Assembly: GCA_023388055.1 (NCBI GenBank)
Contig: JAEWGW010000022.1
Coordinates: forward strand, 1-64,000
DNA from: Bacillota bacterium
GTDB lineage: Bacteria > Bacillota > Bacilli > Paenibacillales > NBRC-103111
Direction: 5' to 3'
Length of the DNA stretch: 64,000 nt
The translations under genes and the position numbers were made by a program. Below, in pieces: positions 16,494 to 23,856 of this stretch. The first letter of the stretch is position 1. Each line of letters opens with the position of its first letter. The notes beneath the pieces were generated by a model. That model did no database searches, was not told the origin of the DNA, and saw only the letters and a program-made list of their open reading frames with translations.

Positions 16494-17527
16494 ATAATCA
16501 AACAGTTGCTTTTATTATGGCGGGCAGACGCCAAAGACGCCGGCGGTGGGTCCTGGTTACCGTTGTGCTGGCCGTACTGTCCTGTGCGCTGTGTGTGGCC
16601 ATGCTGCTGTTGGGCAGCACCATCTATCCGGTGAAGGATGTGCTCCGGACCCTGCTGGGCGAGCAAATCAAAGGAGTCTCCTTCGCCGTGAATACCATCC
16701 GGCTGCCGCGTATGCTGGCCGGACTTTTCGCCGGCTTTGCCTTTGGCGTCGCCGGGAGTACCTTCCAGACCATGCTGCGCAACCCCCTTGCCAATCCCAA
16801 TGTCATCGGCATAACCTCCGGCTCCAGTGCGGCTGCAGTGTTTTGCATTACCGTGCTGCACACCAGCGGAGCGGTTGTTTCCGTGGCGTCGGTTATTGCC
16901 GGACTGGCTACGGTGCTGGTGATTTATGTGTGCTCCAGAGGCTCCTCCTTTGCCGTCGGCCGCTTAATCCTGGTGGGCATCGGCGTTCAGGCCATGCTGG
17001 ATGCCATCATCTCCTACCTTCTTCTGGTGGGCGCCCAGCAGGATATCCCGGCAGCCCTCAGATGGCTCAGCGGCAGTCTCAACGGCTCCCAGATACATGA
17101 GCTTCCGCCCTTGGTCATAACCGTCCTGATCTGTGCCCCCATCATCATCCTGTTGGGCAAGCATCTTACCGTGCTCGAGCTTGGAGAGCAATCCGCCACC
17201 TCGCTTGGTGTGAATACAGACAGAACCCGGATCATGCTGATCGTCAGCTCCGTCTGCATGATTGCGCTGGCTACGGCAACAACAGGTCCCATCGCCTTTG
17301 TGGCCTTCCTTTCGGGACCGATTGCAAAAAGACTGGTTGGCGTCGGCTTCTCCTTCTCCAACGTGCTTCCCTCCGGTTTGGTCGGAGTGATATTGGTGTT
17401 GGCTGGAGATCTCATCGGGCAGTTCGCCTTTGCAGTGAGATACCCCGTAGGCATCATGACCGGCATTCTGGGAGCGCCATACCTGATCTTCTTGCTTATC
17501 CGGATGAATCGAAAGGGAGATTTCTAA
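16490..17527 (+). CDS. FecCD-family iron-siderophore ABC permease (second subunit)
   Basis: 345 residues, multi-spanning and paralogous to the preceding subunit: LFAGFAFGVAGSTFQTMLRNPLANPNVIGI and GPIAFVAFLSGPIAKRLVG correspond to the two family signatures. It forms the heterodimeric membrane channel with the first subunit. Its stop codon shares one base with the ATPase start (TAATG). Confidence 0.93.
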   Translation: MNNQTVAFIMAGRRQRRRRWVLVTVVLAVLSCALCVAMLLLGSTIYPVKDVLRTLLGEQIKGVSFAVNTIRLPRMLAGLFAGFAFGVAGSTFQTMLRNPLANPNVIGITSGSSAAAVFCITVLHTSGAVVSVASVIAGLATVLVIYVCSRGSSFAVGRLILVGIGVQAMLDAIISYLLLVGAQQDIPAALRWLSGSLNGSQIHELPPLVITVLICAPIIILLGKHLTVLELGEQSATSLGVNTDRTRIMLIVSSVCMIALATATTGPIAFVAFLSGPIAKRLVGVGFSFSNVLPSGLVGVILVLAGDLIGQFAFAVRYPVGIMTGILGAPYLIFLLIRMNRKGDF

Positions 17528-18333
17528 TGAAACCGACGCATGTTTTTCAAGCGGAGCACCTTGTAGCCGGCTATGATCATAAAACCATTCTCCACGGCAT
17601 CAGCCTGGTCATTCCCAGTAATAAAATCAGCGTCATGATCGGGGCAAACGCCTGCGGCAAATCCACTCTACTGAAGACGCTGGCCCGGCTGATCAAACCC
17701 ACCTCCGGCACCGTCACCCTGGACGGCAAACCGATCAGCAGGATCCCGCCGAAGCAGCTTGCCCGGGTGGTGGGGCTGCTGCCCCAATCCCCGATTGTGC
17801 CGGAGGGGATATCGGTGGCGGATCTGGTGGGCCGGGGCCGGTTTCCCCATCAGTCCCTGCTCAGCGGCTGGACCAAAAAGGATGTGGAGGCCGTAGCCGA
17901 GGCCATGGAGATCATGAACATTACGGAGCTGGCCAACCGGAATATTGACGAGCTCTCCGGCGGCCAACGGCAGCGTGTCTGGATTGCCATGGCCTTGGCC
18001 CAGCAGACGGATATTCTATTCCTTGATGAGCCGACCACCTTCCTGGACATTACGTACCAAGTGGAAATCCTGGACCTCCTGACGGATTTGAACCGGAAAA
18101 AAGGGACCACGATTGTGATGGTGCTGCATGACATTAACCTGTCTGCACGGTACGCCGACTACATCTTTGCCTTGTCCCAAGGGAAGCTTCTGGCGGAGGG
18201 AAAGCCCGAAGAGGTAGTTACCAGCTCCCTGGTGAAGGATATCTTCGGACTGGATTGCACCGTCATCCCGGACCCGGTGTCGGGTTCGCCAATGGTGATC
18301 CCGAAGGGCCGTTATTATGTTCATGAAGGCTGA
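17527..18333 (+). CDS. Iron-siderophore ABC transporter ATPase (FepC/FhuC-like)
   Basis: 268 residues. Walker A GANACGKST (39-47), Q-loop near LLPQSP, signature LSGGQRQRVWIAMAL, Walker B ILFLDEPT and switch His in VLHDINLSARYAD. It energises uptake through the two FecCD permeases. It is the last gene of the operon, followed by a strong bidirectional terminator. Confidence 0.95.
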   Translation: MKPTHVFQAEHLVAGYDHKTILHGISLVIPSNKISVMIGANACGKSTLLKTLARLIKPTSGTVTLDGKPISRIPPKQLARVVGLLPQSPIVPEGISVADLVGRGRFPHQSLLSGWTKKDVEAVAEAMEIMNITELANRNIDELSGGQRQRVWIAMALAQQTDILFLDEPTTFLDITYQVEILDLLTDLNRKKGTTIVMVLHDINLSARYADYIFALSQGKLLAEGKPEEVVTSSLVKDIFGLDCTVIPDPVSGSPMVIPKGRYYVHEG

Positions 18334-18365
18334 TGGCCGAAGGCTCACCAGACGGCCAGACAGCA

Positions 18366-18413
18366 AAAAGCCTCCAACGGGACAAAAACATGTTCCGCCG
18401 GAGGCTTTTTTTC
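18366..18413. terminator. Bidirectional terminator between the iron operon and the GyrI-like gene
   Basis: AAAAGCCTCC pairs with GGAGGCTTTT, extended by an inner CGGGAC/GTTCCG pairing; T runs on both strands serve the two converging operons. Confidence 0.85.
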
Positions 18414-18417
18414 GTCT

Positions 18418-18900
18418 TTATTTATTTTCAACCGGCACCCAAATCTCCACTTCCGCATCCATGGGATTGCCGTTCAGCAGCACCTCGGCAACCGGCCCTC
18501 CGGTATACCGGTATTGGGCATCCCCGGTCAGGATTTCGTTGAAGGCCTGGTCCTCCAGCTTGTCGAAGGCCAGACGGGAAAGCCCGCCTTTGCCGCTCAC
18601 AACCAGATAGAGGCTCTTCGGGAACAGCACCTCCTCCGTTCCCTCCGCTGCCGGGTGGGATGACACAACGCCGGCATAATAGAATGCTCCTGTCTGATCC
18701 GCTGTTACCACCGCATAACCATACGGGCTTTCTGCTATGGGCCTTAAGGCAGCCATCTTGCCGCTTTGCAAAGCCCCCTTAAAAAACTCCGTTTTGGTCG
18801 GAGAGTATCCTTCGGCATGAATCCGGGCGGACGGGCCCAGCTGAACCTTGTAGCCAACAAAACGGAATGCTTCCTTTTCTTCCAATACATAATTCGCCAT
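18418..18900 (-). CDS. GyrI-like / AraC effector-binding domain protein
   Basis: 160 residues matching the stand-alone GyrI-like small-molecule-binding domain (begins EEKEAFRFVGYKVQLG; contains YGYAVVTADQTGAFYYAGV and ends EVEIWVPVENK). Such domains bind drug-like ligands or inhibit targets directly; ligand unknown. A GGAGGAAG site precedes the ATG at 18900. It lies 25 bp after the sigma-factor gene and is probably co-transcribed, suggesting a ligand-sensing partner of that sigma factor. A second GyrI-like domain occurs in the MerR regulator at 20213-21091. Confidence 0.8.
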   Translation of the reverse strand: MANYVLEEKEAFRFVGYKVQLGPSARIHAEGYSPTKTEFFKGALQSGKMAALRPIAESPYGYAVVTADQTGAFYYAGVVSSHPAAEGTEEVLFPKSLYLVVSGKGGLSRLAFDKLEDQAFNEILTGDAQYRYTGGPVAEVLLNGNPMDAEVEIWVPVENK

Positions 18901-18925
18901 TCTTACTTCCTCCTTCATATTTGGA

Positions 18926-19789
18926 TTACATGTCCGGCAAAGCCAGGTCCAACCCACTGATGCGGACAGGGTCGGAAATCAGCTCCACCTCCGTAATTCT
19001 TTCCCCGCGGATGGTGTACTGCAGCACATACTGAAGCCTTCCCTGGGGAGCAACCACCACACCCACCGCCCCGTTCACCAGGACGATATGAGAGGCTTGA
19101 ATCCGGCCTGCCACCTGATGCGCCAGCTGCTCCGCCCCGCGGGTCGTTGCTTCCGCACCATCCCGCCGATCGTCCCGAAGGACTACATCCGGAGCCAACA
19201 CCGCCAGCAGCCGGTCAAAGTCTGCATCCCGGGCAGCCGCGAGAAAGGCCTCTACCAGCTCCCGCTGCCGGAACATGGCAGGCTCGTCAGCTACAGGCCC
19301 GCCCCTGATGCGCCGGCGCGCCCGGCTGGCAATTTGCCGGACGGCCTCTTCGGATTTGCCCAACGCCTCCGCGATATCGGTGAAGGGCAAGGCAAAAATA
19401 TCATGCAGCACAAAGGCCACCCGCTCCGGCGGGCCAAGCTTGCCCAGCACAATCTGCAGCGCCGCGCCTACGGAATCCGCCAGCAGTGCTTCCTGCTCGG
19501 GATCACCCGCATTGCGCCCATCCTGAACAAACGGCAGATGCTCCTCCATCGACTCCTCCTGCCTGGACCGGCGGGTCCTCAGCATGTCCAGGCACACTCT
19601 GGACACTACCGTGGTCAGCCACCCCTCTACGTTATGCACCGTGCTCCCGTCAGCCCGGCTGTACCGGAGCCAGGTTTCCTGCACTGCATCCTCCGCCTCG
19701 CTTTGGGACCCGAGCATCCGGTATGCCACCGCCAACAGGCGTTTCCGAGATGCTTCGAATTGCTCCACCATCCGCTTCTGCTCCTCCAT
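18926..19789 (-). CDS. ECF RNA polymerase sigma factor, SigJ (ECF41-like) type
   Basis: 287 residues. Sigma region 2 (RLLAVAYRMLGSQSEAEDAVQETWLRY) and region 4 (LPFTDIAEALGKSEEAVRQIASRARRRI) are followed by a C-terminal SnoaL-like domain (about 170-285; AFLAAARDADFDRLLAVLAPDVVLRDD). Factors with this fused domain usually lack a classical anti-sigma factor and sense through the extension. The ATG at 19789 is chosen for its AAGGAAGAG site; an upstream ATG at 19810 has none. The GyrI-like gene follows 25 bp later. Confidence 0.9.
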   Translation of the reverse strand: MEEQKRMVEQFEASRKRLLAVAYRMLGSQSEAEDAVQETWLRYSRADGSTVHNVEGWLTTVVSRVCLDMLRTRRSRQEESMEEHLPFVQDGRNAGDPEQEALLADSVGAALQIVLGKLGPPERVAFVLHDIFALPFTDIAEALGKSEEAVRQIASRARRRIRGGPVADEPAMFRQRELVEAFLAAARDADFDRLLAVLAPDVVLRDDRRDGAEATTRGAEQLAHQVAGRIQASHIVLVNGAVGVVVAPQGRLQYVLQYTIRGERITEVELISDPVRISGLDLALPDM

Positions 19790-19810
19790 CGTGGACTCTT
19801 CCTTCTTCAT

Positions 19811-20212
19811 GAAAGATTTTTGTTATACATAAGAATGACGTTTGGAATTCCGTTATTGTGACAGCACAGGTCCGAATATGTTGTCATGCGCAAAAGAATT
19901 GGTGTTTATGCAAAAAGCCGGCCTCTGCGGCCAGCTTTCTACTGAGTGATTACATACTGAGATTGATTGGTTCAACGGCTGCCGGACTGTAGATCCGCTA
20001 TTTATCCAACATACACTGTTTTGAAGTTTTTACGGACACAGGATACCTTATTACGCCGGAAAATCACCGCAAAAGGCCCAACTCTGCCAAATAAGGTCTC
20101 CTCAGTCCGCGTAATCGGAAAATAATCGGTTTTCCGCAGAATAACGGCTCCTGTGTCCGGTTGGGACAAGCTGCATACTCGCCTGCTTTCGCCGCCCTGG
20201 CCCAGAAACCAT
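19811..20212. other. 400-bp gene-free region with a hairpin and an FFRR repeat
   Basis: No credible gene. A GC-rich hairpin GGCC-TCTGC-GGCC flanked by AAAGC/GCTTT lies at about 19914-19938 and could terminate in either direction, although no gene ends next to it. An FFRR-family element follows at 19982-20160. Confidence 0.6.
19982..20160. repeat. FFRR palindromic repeat, full copy (CGGAC subtype)
   Basis: Forward cores CCGGACTGTAGATCCGCTATTT (split by eye near 19983-20004) and TTACGGACACAGGATACC (about 20030); inverted cores GGTCTCCTCAGTCCGCGTAA (about 20095-20114) and GGCTCCTGTGTCCGG (about 20146-20160). All four cores carry the GGAC subtype instead of GAATC, yet spacing and F-F-R-R order match the other copies. 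Confidence 0.7.
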
Positions 20213-21091
20213 CTAAACCGCCTTGACCGGCTCCATCAATACCAGGTGGAATGAATTCCCGCTGCCTTCCGGCTTTTCGTTGCGGATATGCTCCTCCAGG
20301 CACAGCCGGGACCGGTCAGACTTGTATACTCCATCCTCCTTCAACGCCTTCATCAGCATGCTCCACGATCCGGGGATATCATCGCTGCTCTCCAGCACCG
20401 CATAGAGTCCTCCGGGCAGGACCATTTCCTTCAGATGCCCGGGAACGGCAATCCCGTCGGGAATACTCACGCACATCCCATAGCCGTAAGGGTTGCCGGC
20501 CTCCGTAGGAAACGGCTTCATATTGCCCCCGAAAAAACGGGCCGTTCCCAACAGCTTGGCCGCCTTCGTCCACTCCAGCACCGGCGCCATCGCCTCCTCC
20601 TCCGGGGAGCTGCTTACCGCAATATGATAGGCCATCCGCATAGCCGGAAGATTCACAATTCTTAAAACACTTAATCCAGTTGATTGACGCATATAGATTT
20701 CCTCCGTATCCGTTAATAGTTGATCCATTCTCACCAAGCTGCCGTTTTCCTGGGTCTCAAGATAATGAAGCACCTGCTCCAGCTGTTCCTGAAAACGGGT
20801 AATCTCCGCTTTTTTCACCTGCAGACCGGAAATCTTCTTCTTAACAACCATAGTGAGGTGGGATAAGGATTGGTTGGCAAGCACCATCTGGATATCCTTC
20901 AGGGGAATATCCAGACGTCTCAGGATAGCCGTGATGCGGATGCGCATAAGGGCATTTTCGTCATACACTCTCCATCCCGAGGAGGCATCTCTTCCGCTTG
21001 TGAACAAGCCTTCCGATTCCCAATGCCGTAAGGTGCGGCTCGTCAGCCCCATCTGCTCCGACAGCTTATTGATGGTTACAGATCTGTTCAT
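20213..21091 (-). CDS. MerR-family regulator with C-terminal GyrI-like effector domain
   Basis: 292 residues. An N-terminal MerR helix-turn-helix (SVTINKLSEQMGLTSRTLRHWESEGLF, about 4-30) with wing, a coiled-coil dimerisation helix (about 80-118), and a GyrI-like effector domain (about 135-290). The layout is that of BmrR-type multidrug-sensing activators, which twist a promoter with an overlong spacer when ligand binds. The ATG at 21091 has GGAAGGAG upstream. No separate target gene is adjacent, so it may mainly control itself from the promoter at 21116-21146. Confidence 0.88.
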   Translation of the reverse strand: MNRSVTINKLSEQMGLTSRTLRHWESEGLFTSGRDASSGWRVYDENALMRIRITAILRRLDIPLKDIQMVLANQSLSHLTMVVKKKISGLQVKKAEITRFQEQLEQVLHYLETQENGSLVRMDQLLTDTEEIYMRQSTGLSVLRIVNLPAMRMAYHIAVSSSPEEEAMAPVLEWTKAAKLLGTARFFGGNMKPFPTEAGNPYGYGMCVSIPDGIAVPGHLKEMVLPGGLYAVLESSDDIPGSWSMLMKALKEDGVYKSDRSRLCLEEHIRNEKPEGSGNSFHLVLMEPVKAV

Positions 21092-21115
21092 GCATGTGAC
21101 TCCTTCCTGAGCTCT

Positions 21116-21146
21116 GGATTAAGTCTAGCACTAGACGCCGCGACAA
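21116..21146 (-). promoter_or_regulatory. MerR-type promoter with 19-bp spacer and palindromic operator
   Basis: On the minus strand TTGTCG (21141-21146), 19 bp, TAATCC (21116-21121). The spacer holds the perfect 14-bp palindrome GTCTAGTGCTAGAC (21123-21136). A 19-bp spacer with a central dyad is the hallmark of MerR-controlled promoters; the -10 box is weak. Confidence 0.7.
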
Positions 21147-21167
21147 TTGCAAGGGGGTCCTATTATG

Positions 21168-21195
21168 AAAAACAGCCACCCAACACGGGCGGCTA
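21168..21195 (-). terminator. Terminator of the hydrolase-VOC operon
   Basis: AGCCGCCC-GTGTT-GGGTGGCT on the minus strand (one G-T pair) followed by GTTTTT, directly after the VOC remnant. Confidence 0.8.
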
Positions 21196-21201
21196 TTTGG
21201 C

Positions 21202-21417
21202 TTATACATGGATATACCAGAACACTCCAAACCGGTCCACCACATTGGCGCAGCAGGCGCTCCAGGGCAGGGGACCCAAGGGAAGCAGAATATTCCCGCC
21301 TTCGATCAAAACCTCATATGTGCGCTTCACCTCATCGGCGCTGTCCAGCTTCACACAGAAGTTCATGATGGGATAATCCGTTCCCTGTACATACACCTAA
21401 AAGCCTATTTTCATCAT
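21202..21417 (-). pseudogene. VOC/PhnB-like protein remnant with in-frame amber codon
   Basis: A frame starting ATGATG (21417) with GTGGAGG upstream reads MMKIGF, then TAG (21397-21399), then continues as about 64 residues. These match the C-terminal half of PhnB-like glyoxalase-fold proteins (VKLDSADEVKRTYEVLIEGG; FGVFWYIHV). The N-terminal half of the domain is absent. An N-terminal deletion plus a nonsense codon indicate a decayed gene. It lies 15 bp behind the hydrolase gene and before a terminator, so it is still transcribed with it. Confidence 0.7.
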
Positions 21418-21432
21418 TGCGCCTCCACTGCC

Positions 21433-22302
21433 CTATACGGGTTTCTTCAAAAAACCAAGAGTCAGCTGATTCACGATGTCCGCATGCTCCATGGTCAAGG
21501 AATGGCTGGCCCCGGGAATAAGCTGGGCTACGAGGCCCGGAATCAAGCTCCGTGCGTTCTCCACTACCTTCCCGGCGGGATAAATAACCTCTTTGTCCCC
21601 TACAAGAAGCAGGGTGGGAACATGGAAATCCTTGAATTCCTCCTTGGGAAATACGGAGGGCATCACCTGCAGCAGCGGCTTGGCATAGCGGTAACCGGCC
21701 AGGACCTGGTCGCGGAATACCGGTTGCAGAGGCTCGCCTTTGCCCGAGAACCATGCAAACGCGCGGTCAATCCATTTTTCCGTGTGGAATAATAATGCAG
21801 GGTAAATCTTCGCAAAGAATTTGAAGCTGATCTTGTGAAAGGTCCCTGCCGGGGCATACAGCATCAGCCGGGATACCCGCTTCGGGTGGGCAAGAGCAAA
21901 ATTCAAGGCCAGGAACCCGCCCATGGAATGGCCCGCCAGATCTGTGCTGCCCAATTGCAGCCCATCCATAACCTCAAGCAGCCACTTCCGGGCGTCCTGC
22001 CTGCTTTTGACCGCTCCGGAGGGTTGGCTTTTTCCGAAGTCCCCCATCACATCCACCGCATACACACAGCGCTCCGCAAGCCAATGTTTGACGTTGGGAT
22101 ACCACATGGTACTGCTCATGGTCATGCCATGCAGCAGCAGTAACGGCGGTTTACTGGTGTCCCCGAAGCGGAGCACATGGGTCTCCCCCGCGGAGGTTGG
22201 AACTGTAAGCGGTGTACTGTCCGTCTCGAATAAAGCCAAGCTGTTGCTATAGCAGCGGAGATATTCCTGTTCGTTTTCCAACGTCTTAAAAAGGCTGGCC
22301 AC
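21433..22302 (-). CDS. Alpha/beta hydrolase
   Basis: 289 residues with the full alpha/beta-hydrolase layout: oxyanion-loop HGMTMSSTMW (59-68), nucleophile S126 in AGHSMGGF, Asp in LLVGDKEVIYP and His in PGASHSLTMEH near the C-terminus. Substrate unknown. The start is GTG at 22302, supported by ACAGGTGA seven bases upstream. It heads a two-gene unit whose second gene is the broken VOC reading frame. Confidence 0.88.
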   Translation of the reverse strand: MASLFKTLENEQEYLRCYSNSLALFETDSTPLTVPTSAGETHVLRFGDTSKPPLLLLHGMTMSSTMWYPNVKHWLAERCVYAVDVMGDFGKSQPSGAVKSRQDARKWLLEVMDGLQLGSTDLAGHSMGGFLALNFALAHPKRVSRLMLYAPAGTFHKISFKFFAKIYPALLFHTEKWIDRAFAWFSGKGEPLQPVFRDQVLAGYRYAKPLLQVMPSVFPKEEFKDFHVPTLLLVGDKEVIYPAGKVVENARSLIPGLVAQLIPGASHSLTMEHADIVNQLTLGFLKKPV

Positions 22303-22355
22303 CGGATTTCACCTGTTCCCATGTTTTTCTATTATCATATAGGAAGTCCCATGGA

Positions 22356-22519
22356 TTGACAATCCGTCCAAATCTGTTATACTAACAGAAGTCGAACATA
22401 TGATCGCTTACGTGGAAGCACCCGTAAGATAAGACCGAACCGGTCTTTCTTACGTGTGCTTTTTTTGCGTTTGCAACATGGTATGTTCGGTCACATTCCA
22501 TTTCGAAAGGAAGATTCCC
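22356..22519 (+). promoter_or_regulatory. Promoter and structured attenuator leader of the secreted coiled-coil gene
   Basis: TTGACA (22356-22361), 16 bp, TATACT (22378-22383). The ~130-nt leader contains a near-perfect 44-nt hairpin (22417-22460: AAGCAC..CGTAAGA..AAGACCG paired with CGGTCTT..TCTTACG..GTGCTT) followed by T7, an intrinsic terminator before the gene. An earlier CTTACG (22407-22412) can pair instead with CGTAAG (22423-22428), so terminator and antiterminator exclude each other. CGAACATA (22393-22400) and TATGTTCG (22482-22489) can close the whole leader. I do not recognise a known riboswitch class. Confidence 0.75.
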
Positions 22520-23329
22520 TTGAACAAACGTTTGATTACCCTCGTCATGGCCGTTTTACTGGCCCTGTCCCTGCCGCTGCAAGCCTTCGCCGCTTCATCC
22601 GCCAGTCTCAGCAAAACGGCCCAAGCCTCCATAGAAAAGCTGGCCGCCCAGTCAAGCGGTTCCCTTCAGACACAGCTGACCGGGCAAACCACTAAGCTCC
22701 GGGAGCTGGAGGCGCAGGATGAGAGCCTGGACCAGAGCATCGACACCCAACACCGTGCCAATGCGGAGAAGCAAACAGCCATCAACGCCCGGATCAAGCA
22801 GCTGAATGCGGAGAAGCTTGCTGCCTTGAAGAGTGGATCAACAGAGGCCCGGGAGCGGTATAAGCCGATATTTACGCTGCAAACCTCATTGAATAAGCAG
22901 CTCACTGTTGCCCGGAAGCTGAAGAACAAACCGCTCATCGAGGCGCTGGAGGCACAGCTCAGTGTAGTCAAAGCCTCCGCCTTGATTGCCAGAGGAGACA
23001 TTCGCCTGAAGGATGAGGCATACGCCAAAGTTAAGGAAGCCACGGCCAAAACGGCGAATTCCGTCCGCAACGTCCTCAAGGAGGTCTCCCTGGAGCAGGC
23101 CAAAATTCGCTCGGAGAAAACCGCTTCTGCCGAAACCGGCAGGCAAATTGCCGCAGACAGCAAAACCCTGACGGCCTCCCTGAAGAATAAAGATGCGGCG
23201 GAAACCCTTCGTGCTCTTAGTGCCTTGGTGACCTCCTCCACCCAGATCATTAACCAGAAAACCCGGATCCAGCAAAGCGAGCAGAAGATCAACACCCTTC
23301 TGGCAAAAGCCGCTTCTCTTTTGCCCTAG
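22520..23329 (+). CDS. Secreted coiled-coil protein of unknown function
   Basis: 269 residues. A signal peptide (MNKRLITLVMAVLLALSLPL, cleavage after AFA) is followed by an almost wholly helical, Ala/Lys/Glu/Gln-rich chain with heptad-like spacing (about 40-110, 125-215, 225-265). No Cys, no catalytic motif and no anchor. TTG start at 22520 with AAAGGAAG six bases before it. The preceding leader carries a terminator, so expression is probably conditional. It may be an extracellular structural or envelope-stress protein; that is a guess from composition only. Confidence 0.7.
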   Translation: MNKRLITLVMAVLLALSLPLQAFAASSASLSKTAQASIEKLAAQSSGSLQTQLTGQTTKLRELEAQDESLDQSIDTQHRANAEKQTAINARIKQLNAEKLAALKSGSTEARERYKPIFTLQTSLNKQLTVARKLKNKPLIEALEAQLSVVKASALIARGDIRLKDEAYAKVKEATAKTANSVRNVLKEVSLEQAKIRSEKTASAETGRQIAADSKTLTASLKNKDAAETLRALSALVTSSTQIINQKTRIQQSEQKINTLLAKAASLLP

Positions 23330-23856
23330 AGCCAGCAGAGAACAATCAGCCTCAGTGGCAGGGCAATCGCATCAGCGTAAAAATGGTTGTATTCCTTATG
23401 TGTGTGACAAAACCCTGCCAATTGTCTGTCGAAGAGTGGACATCGCGGTGCTTTTCCGTTATGCCATGCTGTGCAGGTGTGGCAGCGGCGATAACGGAAA
23501 GAGGCTTCCTTTAACGAATCTCACAGCGCTTATTTGGCGAAAAAGCGGCCGTTTGCCAACGTAACGAATCTGAGCCACGCTATTGCTTACATTTGGGCTC
23601 CTTTCCGTGTCTTTGAGCGGGAATAGGACGCCTCAGATTCGTTACAACCGGAAGAGGGGCCATATGAGCAAAATAGCGTGGTTGAGATTCGTTAAAAAAT
23701 CTATTTCCCGGTTTTTCCGCTTCTGCCTCGTCATTTTTACCCCTGGCGCTGGCCGCAAGGCCATGGGCGATTCTAATGCAATAGCCCTGACCTCGTAGAA
23801 TTTTGGGACAGCCTCCATTGGAGCTTCATCCATTTAGGAGTTGCAAGGAAATGGGT
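23330..23856. other. Gene-free region with an inverted repeat and a full FFRR element
   Basis: No gene that I can support. TTTCCGTTAT (23453-23462) and ATAACGGAAA (23491-23500) form a separate inverted repeat with a GC-rich 28-bp loop. An FFRR copy follows at 23511-23694. The last 160 bp contain no feature I recognise. Confidence 0.65.
23511..23694. repeat. FFRR palindromic repeat, full copy (GAATCTG subtype)
   Basis: Forward cores TTAACGAATCTCACAGCGC (23511) and GTAACGAATCTGAGCCACGC (23561); inverted cores GGACGCCTCAGATTCGTTAC (to 23645) and AGCGTGGTTGAGATTCGTTA (to 23694). About 50 bp separate the cores on each side, with a longer centre. Confidence 0.9.

Noticed and set aside
19914..19938. 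tRNA or structured RNA at the isolated GGCC hairpin
   Set aside because: Only one short stem, no cloverleaf and no CCA-like end; more likely a relic terminator.
22389..22519. Assignment of the 22.4 kb leader to fluoride, ZTP, preQ1 or T-box RNA
   Set aside because: None of the conserved core sequences I know for these classes is present, so the leader is left unassigned.
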